A DNA stretch of 64,000 nt from Leptolyngbya sp. SIO1E4 (GCA_010672825.2 JAAHFU020000002.1:1748001-1812000); one strand, 5' to 3'; shown: positions 44,424-54,681, numbered from the stretch's first letter. The notes: generated from the letters alone by a model not told the origin. Program-made: numbers and translations.

Positions 44424-45944
44424 ATGGATACAGAAATCACGCCCCAGTTTCCTCCGACTCTCCGTCGAATTCTTCTCATCCTCATGACCCTCGTTGTGAG
44501 CGTTGTGATGGGGAGTGCCCTGGTCGCTAGTTGGAATGAGCCGCAGGTTGCTAGCCGACTAGAGCTGTATCAAACCGATCTGCTACTGCAAGCCACAGCC
44601 TGGGATGGGGGCAATTTATCGGCTGAACAAGAGGCGTTGCTTCGCCAAAATCTTCTGGGAAATGAGCCGCTAAAGGATGCTCAGAAGGCGTATGAGTCTG
44701 TCCGTAAGACGGCGATCGCCACCCTGGAAAATAATGACTCAGCGGCTCCAGTCTCCCCTCGGTTGCAGAGTGCCCTGGCGCAACAAGCAGAATTGCTAGA
44801 CCTTTTAGATTTGCGCCTCGGTATTTTGCGGGCTGAGCAGGAAGATTTGGAGGCGGCATTGAGTGATTGGCTAGCGGTGCAGGAGCGGCGCTCAGCAGGA
44901 TCCCTGCTATGGCAAACGGCAGAAGCCCTCAGTTTGCTCTGGCAAGGCGAGCCGGTTGCCCCTAACAGCGCACAGCTGTTCAACGAAACCTTGAATGGGT
45001 GGTTTCAGAACCGGGCGCTAGAGAAATTTTACGATTCTACCCAGGCGGCTGAACCCCTAGCCCAGCTTCAGCAGGCGGAAATCGACAACGCAGAGCGAAC
45101 GCTGCTCATGCTGGCTGCTGTGGGGGGCTTGCCAGCACTCGGGGCGCTGTTAGGGGCGATCATTCTGGTTTTAGTGGGCATACAGCGATTAGTCAAAGGC
45201 TCAGATTCACTGTTATCTCAGAACCGGCAGCGACGCTGGGAAACCCCTTGGACTGCGGAAACCATTGCGTTGGTGTTAGTGGGGGGCTTCTTCTTCATGG
45301 GGCAGCTGGTTGTGCCAGTATTGATCAGCCCCTTTCGCGGGATTTTTGGCGGGTTTGGCATGCGTGGACAAGCCCTCTACGCGCTGACCTACTACCTGAT
45401 GATGTCAGCCGGGGCGATCGCGGTGCTCTTTTTTGCGATCCGGTCTTATCGACCGTTGCCAGACGGATGGTTTCGGTTTAATTTCAAAAACAATTGGCTA
45501 GGCTGGGGGGTTGGAGGATATTTGGCGGCACTGCCGCTGATGTTAACAGTGTCGGTGGTCAATCAACGGCTTTGGCAGGGGCAGGGGGGCAGCAACCCGC
45601 TGCTACAAACTGTCTTAGAAGCCAACGACCCCGTCGCTTTGGGTATTTTCTTCACCACCGCTGCGATCGCTGCCCCCCTGTTTGAAGAGCTCCTGTTTCG
45701 CGGGTTTCTCTTGCCCTCACTGACTCGCTATATGCCCGTATCGGGGGCGATCGTGGTTAGCAGTTTTATCTTTGCAGCAGCGCATCTGAGCCTATCAGAA
45801 GTCTTGCCGTTGATGACGCTGGGCATCATTTTGGGAATTGTTTATACGCGATCGCGCACGCTATTAGCGCCCATGCTGCTCCATAGTGCCTGGAACAGTA
45901 TTACGATGCTGGGGCTATTTTTGTTGGGCAGCAGTGTGAATTGA
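44424..45944 (+). CDS. CPBP-family intramembrane metalloprotease
   Basis: The 506-residue protein starts at the ATG at 44424. After an N-terminal membrane anchor comes a soluble region of about 170 residues, then several transmembrane helices. The C-terminal CPBP (Abi) domain has its zinc-site motifs in order: EELLFRGFLLPSL, AAHLSLSEVLP and LLHSAWN. CPBP proteins are Rce1-like proteases that act on prenylated or membrane-bound substrates. The substrate is not known. Long N-terminal extensions like this are common in cyanobacterial members. Confidence 0.9.
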   Translation: MDTEITPQFPPTLRRILLILMTLVVSVVMGSALVASWNEPQVASRLELYQTDLLLQATAWDGGNLSAEQEALLRQNLLGNEPLKDAQKAYESVRKTAIATLENNDSAAPVSPRLQSALAQQAELLDLLDLRLGILRAEQEDLEAALSDWLAVQERRSAGSLLWQTAEALSLLWQGEPVAPNSAQLFNETLNGWFQNRALEKFYDSTQAAEPLAQLQQAEIDNAERTLLMLAAVGGLPALGALLGAIILVLVGIQRLVKGSDSLLSQNRQRRWETPWTAETIALVLVGGFFFMGQLVVPVLISPFRGIFGGFGMRGQALYALTYYLMMSAGAIAVLFFAIRSYRPLPDGWFRFNFKNNWLGWGVGGYLAALPLMLTVSVVNQRLWQGQGGSNPLLQTVLEANDPVALGIFFTTAAIAAPLFEELLFRGFLLPSLTRYMPVSGAIVVSSFIFAAAHLSLSEVLPLMTLGIILGIVYTRSRTLLAPMLLHSAWNSITMLGLFLLGSSVN

Positions 45945-46031
45945 AAACGCAAGATTTTCCGATTTTCACCGGGGTCCTCTTTGCGCCTCGATACTATAAA
46001 GATTCAGATATTTGCAGGGACTCCTCTTGTC

Positions 46032-48440
46032 ATGGTCAAAGCTCCTCCGCAACCCGCTTCTAACGCGCCCAATCAGGCTGCTGACGGTGCGCCTGCGGCC
46101 CAGTCTTTTGTACTTAATGTGAGTGGGATGAAGTGTGCAGGCTGCGTGCGGGCAGTGGAAAAGCAGCTAACCGCTTGTGAAGGGGTTGTCTCGGCGACAG
46201 TGAATTTGGTGACCGAGGTGGCTGTGGTGGAAACGACCGCCAATCCGGCGGTTAACCCCAGTATCCTGGTGGAGCGCTTGACGCGGTCGGGGTTTCCAAC
46301 CCAACTGCGCGCTGAGGATGATCGCGCCGTTGATGCAGGGTTAACCGATTGGCTAGACCGCAAGCAGCAGGAAAAGCGTGCGCAGCTCAGACGACTCGCG
46401 ATCGCCCTGGTGCTGCTAGCCCTCTCTACCGTGGGGCACCTGAAGCACTTTGGCTGGGTCTCAATTCCGATTTTGAGTGACCTGTGGTTCCACTTTGCTC
46501 TGGCAACGGCAGCGTTGCTGTTACCTGCCCGCGAAATTTTAGCTGACGGCTGGCAGGGAGCACGGCGAGGGGCACCGAACATGAATACCCTGGTGGCCCT
46601 GGGGACGCTCACCGCCTATGGGGCCAGCGTGGTGGCGTTGCTATTTCCGCGCTTGGGCTGGGAGTGCTTCTTTGATGAGCCTGTGATGCTACTCAGCTTT
46701 ATTTTGCTGGGACGTACGCTAGAGCAGCGCGCTCGGTTTCGGGCAACGGATGCCCTGCGATCGCTGATGGCACTGCAACCGGCTAAGGCTCGGCTAATTG
46801 CAACCCCCGAGTTGGAAGGGGGAGGGCAGCCAGGGGTGGAGATTCCGGCCAGTTTGGTTCAGGTTGGAGAATGGCTGCGGGTGCTGCCGGGGGAAACAAT
46901 CCCTGCTGATGGGGTCGTAGAGGCTGGGCAAACCACAGTAGACGAATCCATGCTGACGGGGGAATCGCTGCCGGTGAGCAAGCAGCCAGGGGCAACGCTG
47001 GTAGCCGGGACACTCAATCAAACAGGGGCGATCGCTCTCAAGGTGACGGGCACCGGCAGCGACACGGTCTTGTCCCAGATGATTCGCTTAGTCGAGTCAG
47101 CCCAGACCCGCAAAGCCCCTATCCAACGATTGGCAGATATTATTTCTGGCTACTTTACCTACGGCGTGCTGACCCTGGCTACCCTGGCATTTTTATTCTG
47201 GTATTTTATGGGGCTTTCCCTCTGGCCTGGGGTCATGGAGAGTGCGTTAGGACCTATCCATGCTCACCACGAGATGACCCTGCAGTCATCGGCTCTCTTG
47301 GTCAGCCTGAAATTGGCGATCGCAGTGCTGGTGATTGCCTGCCCCTGTGCCTTGGGCTTAGCCACACCCACGGCCATTTTGGTCGGGTCTGGGATGGGGG
47401 CTGAGCGGGGCTTGCTGATTCGAGGGGGCGATGTCTTAGAGGCGTTGAGTCAGGTAGACACGGTTGTCTTCGATAAAACCGGAACGCTGACCACAGGCAC
47501 TCCAACCGTGACCAGTTGCCAGAGCTGGCATGACAGCTATGCAGAAGCCGACTTCCTGAGCATTGCCGCTGCCGTGGAAAGTGGCACTCAGCATCCCCTC
47601 GCAATTGCCATTCAGCAGGCGGCCCAGCAACAAGGACTTGACGTCCCCCCCGCGACTGATTTCCAGACCCAGGTGGGGCTTGGGGTGGCAGCGACGGTTA
47701 CCTGGCAGGAGCAGCCACAGCGGGTATGGCTCGGCAACGAGACCTGGCTCACGGAGCAAGGCATTGCCATCCCACCAGCAGCGCAACAGGCAATGGGGCA
47801 AGTCTCGCCGGGGCACACAGCGATTTATGGTGCCGTCGCAGATCAGGTGGTGGGGATCCTCGCGGTTGCAGATGAAGTCCGAGCCGATGCGACCAAAACG
47901 ATTCAGGCATTACAACACATCGGCATTTCGGTTCATATGCTGACGGGCGATCGTGCCCCAGTGGCCACCGCTGTAGCGCAAACTGTTGGCATTTCACCCG
48001 CCCAGGTTGCCGCCGAGGTCTTGCCTGCAGACAAGGCTCAGACCATCGCCGACTTACAGGCCCAGGGGCATACGGTAGCCCTGGTTGGAGATGGCATTAA
48101 CGATGCCCCAGCCTTAGCTCAGGCCGATGCGGGTATTAGCTTGAGTTCTGGCACCGATATTGCGGCTGAGGCAGCCGACGTGGTGCTCATGGGCGATCGT
48201 CTGATCGATGTCGTAGAAGCTCTTAGCCTAGGTCGGGCAACCGTTGCTAAAATTCGTCAAAATCTGGTTTGGGCCTTTGCCTATAACCTAATAGGTATTC
48301 CGGCAGCAGCGGGAGTTTTCTTGCCAGCCTATGGACTGAGCCTGAGCCCAGCGGTGGCAGGCGGGTTAATGGCCTTTAGCTCAGTCACCGTTGTATTTAA
48401 CTCTCTGCTGCTGAAGACCCACCGTCCTTATTTCATTTGA
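46032..48440 (+). CDS. Copper-transporting P1B-type ATPase
   Basis: The 802-residue pump starts at the ATG at 46032, preceded by AGGGA. Residues 22-85 form a heavy-metal-associated domain with the metal-binding MKCAGC motif. Eight membrane helices follow. The transport site has [13 protein letters not shown], the phosphorylation site DKTGTLTTG, the phosphatase motif TGES, and the hinge [13 protein letters not shown] plus a CxxC domain marks a Cu(I) ATPase like cyanobacterial CtaA (inner membrane import) or PacS (thylakoid import for plastocyanin). I cannot separate the two from sequence alone. Confidence 0.93.
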   Translation: MVKAPPQPASNAPNQAADGAPAAQSFVLNVSGMKCAGCVRAVEKQLTACEGVVSATVNLVTEVAVVETTANPAVNPSILVERLTRSGFPTQLRAEDDRAVDAGLTDWLDRKQQEKRAQLRRLAIALVLLALSTVGHLKHFGWVSIPILSDLWFHFALATAALLLPAREILADGWQGARRGAPNMNTLVALGTLTAYGASVVALLFPRLGWECFFDEPVMLLSFILLGRTLEQRARFRATDALRSLMALQPAKARLIATPELEGGGQPGVEIPASLVQVGEWLRVLPGETIPADGVVEAGQTTVDESMLTGESLPVSKQPGATLVAGTLNQTGAIALKVTGTGSDTVLSQMIRLVESAQTRKAPIQRLADIISGYFTYGVLTLATLAFLFWYFMGLSLWPGVMESALGPIHAHHEMTLQSSALLVSLKLAIAVLVIACPCALGLATPTAILVGSGMGAERGLLIRGGDVLEALSQVDTVVFDKTGTLTTGTPTVTSCQSWHDSYAEADFLSIAAAVESGTQHPLAIAIQQAAQQQGLDVPPATDFQTQVGLGVAATVTWQEQPQRVWLGNETWLTEQGIAIPPAAQQAMGQVSPGHTAIYGAVADQVVGILAVADEVRADATKTIQALQHIGISVHMLTGDRAPVATAVAQTVGISPAQVAAEVLPADKAQTIADLQAQGHTVALVGDGINDAPALAQADAGISLSSGTDIAAEAADVVLMGDRLIDVVEALSLGRATVAKIRQNLVWAFAYNLIGIPAAAGVFLPAYGLSLSPAVAGGLMAFSSVTVVFNSLLLKTHRPYFI

Positions 48441-48458
48441 CGTTTTCGGCAATCAGTC

Positions 48459-49571
48459 ATGATCAAGTTTCGTTCCAAAACCCGCTTGGTCTTTGTCCAA
48501 ATTGGGTTCTTAGCCTGGGGAACGTTGGTTTTAGGGACGATCGCCCTCGGCATTCTGCAAACCCAAAGGCTGTTTAACATCTGGCGTTTGCCCTTGCTCC
48601 CGCTAGGGGTGGGGCTTGCCAGCATCGGCCTGATCGCCTTTCTCTTAGCCGGGCTGACGACGCGAGGCAGTCGTACCTACATCCTCTTCTTTTTAGGGAT
48701 TTTATTGGTGCTCGTGAATGGATTAGCGTACTTTGGCGCGTATACGCTGACCCACTTCAATGATTCTCTGTTACCTGGGTTGGCCTTTGCTCCCAAACCA
48801 GAAAACGCCCGAAAACCTTCAGCATTTGGCCTCGACTATGCCACCGATCGCATCACCATCAATGAGGAAGAATGGCTAGAAGCTTGGCGCATTCCCGTGT
48901 ATGAAGAAGCTCAGGGAACGGTGTTACTGTTTCCCGGCAATGGGGGGAATAAGGCCCACCAACTGATGGTTCCGGCCCAGGTATTTCATGAATTGGGCTA
49001 TTACGCCCTGATGGTTGACTTTCGGGGGCAAGGGGGGTCTAGTGGCAACAGCACCACCCTGGGCATGAGAGAAAGTGAAGATGTTGCCTATGCCGTGCAA
49101 CATGCAGAAGCCATTGGCCTGCCCAAACCTTATGTTCTGTACGGTGTCTCCCTCGGAAGCGCGGCTATTTTGAAAGCCGTTGATGCTGGTCTGCAACCCG
49201 ATGCCATGGTTTTAGAGCTGCCGTTTGCTTATCTCATGAGAGCTGTCAGAACCCGGATGCGAGCACAGGAGATGCCTAGTTTTGGGATGGCAGAACTGCT
49301 GGTTTTTTGGGGGAGTCTGCAGCACGGCCATAACGGCTTTAGGCATAATCCTGTGAGATATGCGAAGTCGGTCACAGCCCCAGCCATTGTGCTTCATGGC
49401 GAAAAAGATCGTTGGACCACCCTCGCAGATATTGAAAAGGTTTACCAGAACTTACAAGGCCCTAAGAAACTTGTGGTGTTTCCAGATGCCGGGCATAATT
49501 TGCTGGTCACCATCGACCGAGAACGCTGGACTGAGAATGTGCAAGACTTTCTCAACGCCAATATGAAATAG
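48459..49571 (+). CDS. Membrane-anchored alpha/beta hydrolase
   Basis: The 370-residue protein has three hydrophobic helices in the first 110 residues, then a hydrolase domain of the BAAT/dipeptidyl-peptidase-like class: GTVLLFPGNGGNKAHQL for the oxyanion region, nucleophile serine in YGVSLGSAAILKA, aspartate in LHGEKDRWTT and histidine in FPDAGHNLL. The triad is complete, and the substrate is unknown. It starts 18 bp after the copper ATPase stop, so the two are likely cotranscribed. A functional link with copper handling is not obvious. Confidence 0.88.
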   Translation: MIKFRSKTRLVFVQIGFLAWGTLVLGTIALGILQTQRLFNIWRLPLLPLGVGLASIGLIAFLLAGLTTRGSRTYILFFLGILLVLVNGLAYFGAYTLTHFNDSLLPGLAFAPKPENARKPSAFGLDYATDRITINEEEWLEAWRIPVYEEAQGTVLLFPGNGGNKAHQLMVPAQVFHELGYYALMVDFRGQGGSSGNSTTLGMRESEDVAYAVQHAEAIGLPKPYVLYGVSLGSAAILKAVDAGLQPDAMVLELPFAYLMRAVRTRMRAQEMPSFGMAELLVFWGSLQHGHNGFRHNPVRYAKSVTAPAIVLHGEKDRWTTLADIEKVYQNLQGPKKLVVFPDAGHNLLVTIDRERWTENVQDFLNANMK

Positions 49572-49576
49572 AGCCC

Positions 49577-49672
49577 TGTGGCTTTGTTCAGTTGAGTCCA
49601 GTAAATCTTGGTCAAGACAGGGTTTAGGGTTTGGGGTTTAGGGTGCGCCTGATCAGCTTGCATCCCGCTATA
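49577..49672 (-). repeat. Dispersed 96-bp G4 repeat, copy D
   Basis: Inverted relative to copies B and G: GGCTTTGTTCAGTTGAGTCC at the left and CCCGCTATA at the right. The plus-strand G-quadruplex motif spans 49620-49643 with TTTA, TTT and TTTA loops. Confidence 0.8.
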
Positions 49673-49706
49673 GCTGTACCTCTAATCAAGACATCCAGCC
49701 CAGGTA

Positions 49707-49783
49707 TTACACCTGAAGTGCTGGTTAGGACAGTCGGATTTCCTGAAATCCTGATGCAGCAAGGTTTTGATTTCTGCCTTTTG
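49707..49783 (+). repeat. Dispersed repeat family 2, copy 2
   Basis: Matches 1242-1320 in the same orientation over about 70 bp. It lies 35 bp from G4 repeat copy D, just as copy 3 lies near copy C. Confidence 0.65.
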
Positions 49784-49828
49784 CTACATCTAGCTCCCCA
49801 CGCACCCTAAACCTCTACTCCCCATGCC

Positions 49829-51193
49829 CTATTCCCCTCTCCGCCCCAATCGCACCATAAAGAAACCATCCATGTGATGGTGGTGAGGCCAGATTTTCAT
49901 CCATCCTTGAGGGGTGGCGTAAGCAGCAATGGGGTCTTCTGGTTCTGGGGGCAGGATTTTCCACGTCGGGTGGGTGGCTAAAAACTGCGTGATCTGGGTT
50001 TCATTTTCAGCGGGATGCAGGGTGCAGGTGGCGTACACCAGAATACCGTCAGGCTTGACCCAGGTTGCGGCCTGTGCCAGCAGTTTTGCCTGCAAGACAG
50101 CCAGCTCTGCAACGGTTTGGGGAGTTTGTCGCCAGCGAGCATCGGCGTGGCGATGTAGGGTGCCCAAGCCGGAACAGGGGGCATCCACTAACACCCGATC
50201 GCCCTGCCCTGCAAAGCGGGCAATCGTCGTACTATCACCGGTAAAGGGCTTGATACTGGTTAGCCCCAGCCGGTTAAAGTTTTGCTTCACCTTGTTCAAT
50301 CGAGAAGTTGTGCGATCGCACGCCCATATCATCCCCTGGTCACTCATCAGCTCCGCTAAATGGGTCGTCTTCCCTCCAGGTGCCGCACAGGCATCGATGA
50401 TCACTTCCCCTGGCTGCGGATTCATCAGAGCACTCACCAGCTGAGCGCTGGCATCCTGAACCATCCACCATCCTTCCTCATACCCTGGCAGTTGGCGAAT
50501 CGACCCTGCATGTTGAACCAGGCGCAAAAGCTGAGGCAGTCCTGGCAATCGCTGCGTTTCAAGACCTGAGGCGGCAAACTTCTCAGCTAAGTTGTCTACC
50601 GATATTTTGAGCCGATTGACCCGTAGGTCGATGACAGGGGGCCGATTAAACCATTCACACAGAGCGTCTGTGGCCTCCCAGCCTAACTGACGCTGCCATA
50701 GGGCCACAATCCAGTCGGGGTAGCTATGGCGGCAGGCAAGCGCCTGGATGCGATCGCTGGGCAATACCAGAGGATCCGGTGTTGCCTGCTGGAGGCGAAC
50801 ATACTGGCGCAAAATACCGTTCACAACGCCAGACAGCTTCCCCTTGCCCACCGCCTTGACCAAATCAACGCTGGTATTGACGGCTGCTGACTCTGGCACC
50901 TGCGTCAAATACCGCAGCTGATATAGCCCCAGATGCAAAATAATGCGTAAGTCTAGCGGTTGCTGGTGCGCTTTCTTCTTCCCCAACTGGTCAATCAGGG
51001 AATCTAGAGTGCGCTGACGACGAACGGTGCCATAGACGAGCTCTGTCGCAAATTGCCGATCAAGCGCACTTAAGGAGCGCTGCTGTAAACACCGATTCAG
51101 CACAACATCGGCATATCCGCCACGATAAATCTCCTTTAAAGCGTCGAAGGCTAGGTGTCGGGCGGTTAATAGAGCAGGCAACAAATCAGACAC
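49829..51193 (-). CDS. rsmB: 16S rRNA (cytosine-5)-methyltransferase RsmB
   Basis: RsmB methylates C967 of 16S rRNA using S-adenosylmethionine. The protein has an N-terminal NusB-like domain (1-140, LSALDRQFATELVYGTVRRQRTLD) and a methyltransferase domain with the SAM loop DACAAPGGKTTHLAELM, the motif DAPCSGLGTLHRHADARW carrying one catalytic cysteine, and YATCTLHPAENE carrying the other. The start is uncertain because no suitable ATG exists. I use the GTG at 51193, and a TTG at 51211 would add six residues. It lies downstream of the small membrane protein gene and petN on the same strand. Confidence 0.92.
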   Translation of the reverse strand: MSDLLPALLTARHLAFDALKEIYRGGYADVVLNRCLQQRSLSALDRQFATELVYGTVRRQRTLDSLIDQLGKKKAHQQPLDLRIILHLGLYQLRYLTQVPESAAVNTSVDLVKAVGKGKLSGVVNGILRQYVRLQQATPDPLVLPSDRIQALACRHSYPDWIVALWQRQLGWEATDALCEWFNRPPVIDLRVNRLKISVDNLAEKFAASGLETQRLPGLPQLLRLVQHAGSIRQLPGYEEGWWMVQDASAQLVSALMNPQPGEVIIDACAAPGGKTTHLAELMSDQGMIWACDRTTSRLNKVKQNFNRLGLTSIKPFTGDSTTIARFAGQGDRVLVDAPCSGLGTLHRHADARWRQTPQTVAELAVLQAKLLAQAATWVKPDGILVYATCTLHPAENETQITQFLATHPTWKILPPEPEDPIAAYATPQGWMKIWPHHHHMDGFFMVRLGRRGE

Positions 51194-51227
51194 AAAACAC
51201 AAACAGGCCAACTACGTTTTAGGCCAA

Positions 51228-51395
51228 CTACTTTTTGCGGCGGGGGGCAGAAAGCTCTTGCTCTCGCTTCAGGCGACGGCGATCGCGCCATTCTGCTGCC
51301 GTTAGATAGATAACGCCCCCCGTCACAATCACTAAAAGCAGAATTGCTAATACAGCTAGTACGGTAAAGGCTTTTGCCTCAAACGCTGCATCCAT
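51228..51395 (-). CDS. Small single-pass membrane protein, 55 residues
   Basis: The frame begins MDAAFEAKAFTVLAVLAILL and has one transmembrane helix (about 10-32) followed by a basic cytoplasmic tail (EWRDRRRLKRE). It resembles small conserved proteins of cyanobacteria without assigned function. It lies between petN and rsmB on the same strand, 31 bp from petN. A structural role in the thylakoid is possible but unproven. Confidence 0.65.
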   Translation of the reverse strand: MDAAFEAKAFTVLAVLAILLLVIVTGGVIYLTAAEWRDRRRLKREQELSAPRRKK

Positions 51396-51426
51396 AATTC
51401 ACACAAACCGGTAAACGATTTCTAGC

Positions 51427-51516
51427 CTAGAAGCCGTTGCGACCCCAAACTACCATGGAGATCGAAAAGGTAAATACGACTAGCAAAGAAACCCAACCCA
51501 GCGTCAAAATATCCAT
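51427..51516 (-). CDS. petN: Cytochrome b6f complex subunit PetN
   Basis: The 29-residue protein begins [20 protein letters not shown] and ends WGRNGF, a near-perfect match to known PetN sequences. It is a single membrane helix needed for assembly and stability of the cytochrome b6f complex, which moves electrons from plastoquinol to plastocyanin. Being this short, it is easily missed by gene callers. Confidence 0.95.
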   Translation of the reverse strand: MDILTLGWVSLLVVFTFSISMVVWGRNGF

Positions 51517-51566
51517 AAACGTGTCTTAATTTCAGCGTTGACTGTAGACTTCATGATACGGCAAAG

Positions 51567-52064
51567 ATGCCCTTGAAACACGATGACTTCTCGATGAACC
51601 CGCCCTCTCAGTTCACAGCAGCAGAACGGCTAGAATCCTTAAAGGCGGGTGCTCTTGGTGGCATTTGCGCTGGCGTCGTCAGCGGTAGCCTTTTGCTGGG
51701 TAACCGCTTTTTGGCCCAGGGTACACCGCCCCCGTTCGGGGAACTCACCACCGGTTTGGCTGGGCTGACCTTGGGGGTTAACTTTGCGATCGCTCTTTTG
51801 TCGGGTAGCGTGTTTGCTTTAACCTACCGTTATGCTGTGCGTCAGGATGAGAACCCCCAACTGAAAGCAGGCGTGGTGTTGGCTTTTACCCTGGTAAGGG
51901 GGTTGGCACAGGTAGATGCAGGATCTGCGATCGCTCAAAAATTCTGGCCTTTCCTCACCGCCTGTGGTGAGAGCTTTTTGATATTTGGGCTGACGGCCTT
52001 CGCCCTCACCCTGGCGACTCAACGGCGCTGGCTAACCGCTTTTGGCGAGAAGTCTTCAAGTTAA
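51567..52064 (+). CDS. Conserved cyanobacterial membrane protein
   Basis: The 165-residue protein has four likely transmembrane segments: GALGGICAGVVSGSLLL, LAGLTLGVNFAIALLSGSVFAL, the region around AGVVLAFTLVRGLAQ, and FLIFGLTAFALTLA. No catalytic motif is seen. Similar proteins are known in cyanobacteria without function. The start may be the first ATG (51567) or the one at 51594. It is divergent from petN with 50 bp between the two starts, so their promoters overlap. Confidence 0.75.
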   Translation: MPLKHDDFSMNPPSQFTAAERLESLKAGALGGICAGVVSGSLLLGNRFLAQGTPPPFGELTTGLAGLTLGVNFAIALLSGSVFALTYRYAVRQDENPQLKAGVVLAFTLVRGLAQVDAGSAIAQKFWPFLTACGESFLIFGLTAFALTLATQRRWLTAFGEKSSS

Positions 52065-52139
52065 GCCATCTCAGTGGATCGCTACAGCAACATGCGGATC
52101 GGTTAAGCATGCCCTGTTCCCTCCCAGCGCATTTTGGCC

Positions 52140-52268
52140 AGGACAGGGTCTAGGGTCTAGGGTTTGGGGGCTAGGGTGTCCTTCATTGGAATGCACACCT
52201 ATTGGGATGCACACCTCAACCTTGGCTCCTGTCTTGACCAGATATGCTGGCCTCAGTTGAACCAGGTT
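52140..52268 (-). repeat. Dispersed G4 repeat, copy E, longer and rearranged
   Basis: The G-rich centre (52146-52176) has five G-tracts instead of four because a TCTAGGG unit is duplicated. A second piece of the repeat, GTCTTGACCAGATATGCTGG-type, follows in inverted orientation at about 52231-52268. It lies between the membrane protein gene and aspC. Confidence 0.7.
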
Positions 52269-52276
52269 ACAAGACC

Positions 52277-53443
52277 CTACAGACGAGCCCGCACAAAGGC
52301 TTCTAGGCGGTCCATACCCTCATGAATGGTGGTCATATCAGTGGCATAGGAGATACGAATAGTGCCTTCAGCCCCAAACGCAACCCCTGGAATCGTGGCC
52401 ACGTACTTTTCTTCCAGGAGGGTGTGGCAAAAGTCTAAGGAAGGAAGGCCCAAATCCACAATGTTGACGCAGATATAGAACGCTCCATCTGGTTGCGGGG
52501 CCGTCAGTCCAGGAATTCCACGCACACGTTCCAGGATACTGGCACGTCTTTTTTCAAACGCTCGCCGCATGGTTTCGACGCAATCCTGGGATCCTTCAAT
52601 GGCTGCGATCGCACCAAATTGAGCGAACGTACACACATTAGAGGTGCTTTGGCTCTGCAGGGTGTTCATCGCCACAATTAACGGTTTCGGGCCAGCCAGA
52701 TAGCCCACTCGCCAACCAGTCATGGCGTAGGCCTTGGCAAAGCCATTGCTGATAATGGTGCGCGCAAAGGCTTCAGGACTCACTGCCCCAATGCTGAGGT
52801 GCTGGGCATCGCCATAGAGAATCTTTTCGTAAATTTCGTCGGAGACGACATGAATATCTGCAGCGACAATAACCGTGGCTAAAGCCCGAATCTCATCCGG
52901 CGTGTAGACCATCCCCGTTGGGTTCGACGGGGAATTCAGGACAAACAGCTTCGTGCGAGGCGTAATGGCCTTGCTCAGCTGCGAGGGAGTAATTTTGTAG
53001 CCGCTCTCCACGGTGGTTGGCACAATCACCGGCACCCCCCCCGCCAACTTCACCATTTCGGGATAGCTGACCCAATAGGGAGAGGGAATAATCACCTCAT
53101 CCCCTGGATCGATGGCAACCATCATCAGCTCGTATAGGGAGTGTTTGCCACCATTGGTGACAATGACATTTTCAGCTTGATAATTTAAGCCGTTATCTTT
53201 TTGCAGCTTTTGGGCGATCGCCGCTCTCAGGGCAGGCTCACCCGCCGCGGGGCCATAGCGGGTTTTGCCATCGTCAAGTGCTTTCTTAGCGGCTGCTTTG
53301 ATGTGGTCAGGCGTATCAAAGTCAGGTTCGCCAGCACTGAAACTACAGACATCAAGACCCTCTGCTTTCATCGCTTTAGCTTTTGCAGAAATTGCCAATG
53401 TCATCGATGGCGTAACGGTGATCGCTCGATTTGCCAGTTCCAT
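52277..53443 (-). CDS. aspC: Aspartate aminotransferase, class I
   Basis: The 388-residue pyridoxal-phosphate enzyme moves the amino group between aspartate and 2-oxoglutarate. Motifs: [13 protein letters not shown] near the N-terminus, [12 protein letters not shown] for cofactor phosphate contacts, [11 protein letters not shown], and the Schiff-base lysine in [21 protein letters not shown]. It belongs to subgroup I-gamma like cyanobacterial and Thermus enzymes, which can also accept prephenate. Length is normal. No partner gene is adjacent. Confidence 0.94.
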   Translation of the reverse strand: MELANRAITVTPSMTLAISAKAKAMKAEGLDVCSFSAGEPDFDTPDHIKAAAKKALDDGKTRYGPAAGEPALRAAIAQKLQKDNGLNYQAENVIVTNGGKHSLYELMMVAIDPGDEVIIPSPYWVSYPEMVKLAGGVPVIVPTTVESGYKITPSQLSKAITPRTKLFVLNSPSNPTGMVYTPDEIRALATVIVAADIHVVSDEIYEKILYGDAQHLSIGAVSPEAFARTIISNGFAKAYAMTGWRVGYLAGPKPLIVAMNTLQSQSTSNVCTFAQFGAIAAIEGSQDCVETMRRAFEKRRASILERVRGIPGLTAPQPDGAFYICVNIVDLGLPSLDFCHTLLEEKYVATIPGVAFGAEGTIRISYATDMTTIHEGMDRLEAFVRARL

Positions 53444-53759
53444 ATCAACTCTGTAAAGGCCTTAGCCGCTAACTGTGACAATCCTTAAGCCTAGCTTGAT
53501 CTCGAAGACCTGAAAATAGCGAGTTCTTGAGAATTCATAACAAACAATACTCACCGGTCGGGGAGAGTATTCCGTAGGGAGAGCCCTGACGGTGAAGCCC
53601 TGGGGTACCAGGCAGAAACCAGCGCCCACAAGCCTTATAGATGGCATCACACCCTGCAACAGACATCTCAAAATGTCCTTAAAGCTTCAGAGATTCATGT
53701 TAGTGAGTTAAGAACAGTTGGGTACACTCCATACGTTCCTAATCCCGTGTTTTAGAGCG
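53444..53759. other. Intergenic region, about 315 bp
   Basis: Divergent promoter space between aspC and the sulfotransferase gene. A small hairpin CCTGG-GGTA-CCAGG lies at about 53598-53612. Nothing else stands out. Confidence 0.4.
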
Positions 53760-54632
53760 ATGGCTAAGCTCCCTAACTTTATTATTATTGGTGCTGGTAA
53801 GGCTGGTACAAGTTCCCTACGTGGCTATCTGCGGCAACACCCAGAGATTTATCTATGCCCCACCAAAGAAACTTTCTATTTTTTGAATCAACAGGTCCGG
53901 ATTAACCATAGATCGTGGGGAGCAGTACAAACATTTGAGGCTTATTCGGCTCTATTTGAAGCGGCCCCCCTAAACAGTATCGTGGGGGAAATATCGACTA
54001 TCTATTATGCTCATGCTGACTCAGCCGCACTGATTCATGAAGCGTTGCCAGACGTGAAGATTTTGGCAATTTTGCGAAATCCGATTGATCGGGCCTTTTC
54101 TTCTTACCAGATGCACGTCAATAATGGACGTGAAAAGCGAGCCTTTAAAGATGTTATTAACCTCGACATTAAATATGTGAAACGTGGCTTTTATTCGGCT
54201 CAACTAAAACCTTATTTCAATATCTTTGATTCTTCTCAAATTAAGGTTTTTCTCTACGATGATTATTGTCAAGATTCAGCCTCATTTATAGAATCTATCT
54301 TTGAGTTTATTGGGGTAGATAGCCAGTTTGTTCCAGACACCTCTAAGCGTGCTCGGGTAGGGGGCGTCCCCAAGCGACGATGGGTCAGAAACTTGCTTGC
54401 TGAGAAGAATTGGTTTCGTACAACAGCAGCCACCGCTCTTAAAACAGTCATGCCCTTAGAGGCGCGTCAAAGTCTTCGCAGCCAACTATTGCAAAAGAAT
54501 ACCGCTCGTATCCGCCTGGATGCTGACAGCCGTCAACAGTTAGCAGAGATCTATAGAGAAGATATTGCTGAATTACAAACGTTGTTAGGACGAGACTTGA
54601 GTCATTGGCTAAAGCCATCAAAGACAGGTTAA
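53760..54632 (+). CDS. Sulfotransferase family protein
   Basis: The 290-residue protein starts at the ATG at 53760 because the fold begins there (MAKLPNFIIIGAGKAGTSSLRG). The 5'-phosphosulfate loop is KAGTSSL and the 3'-phosphate site is RNPIDRAFSSYQMH, both intact. It resembles heparan-sulfate N-deacetylase/sulfotransferase-type bacterial enzymes that transfer sulfate from PAPS, often to extracellular polysaccharide or lipids. The acceptor is unknown. Its codons and A/T content differ a little from neighbours, and no polysaccharide cluster surrounds it, so it may be acquired. Confidence 0.85.
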   Translation: MAKLPNFIIIGAGKAGTSSLRGYLRQHPEIYLCPTKETFYFLNQQVRINHRSWGAVQTFEAYSALFEAAPLNSIVGEISTIYYAHADSAALIHEALPDVKILAILRNPIDRAFSSYQMHVNNGREKRAFKDVINLDIKYVKRGFYSAQLKPYFNIFDSSQIKVFLYDDYCQDSASFIESIFEFIGVDSQFVPDTSKRARVGGVPKRRWVRNLLAEKNWFRTTAATALKTVMPLEARQSLRSQLLQKNTARIRLDADSRQQLAEIYREDIAELQTLLGRDLSHWLKPSKTG

Positions 54633-54681
54633 GTCGGATATCAGATTCCATTTTCTATCAGTAAATGGGTTGAAGAATCTC

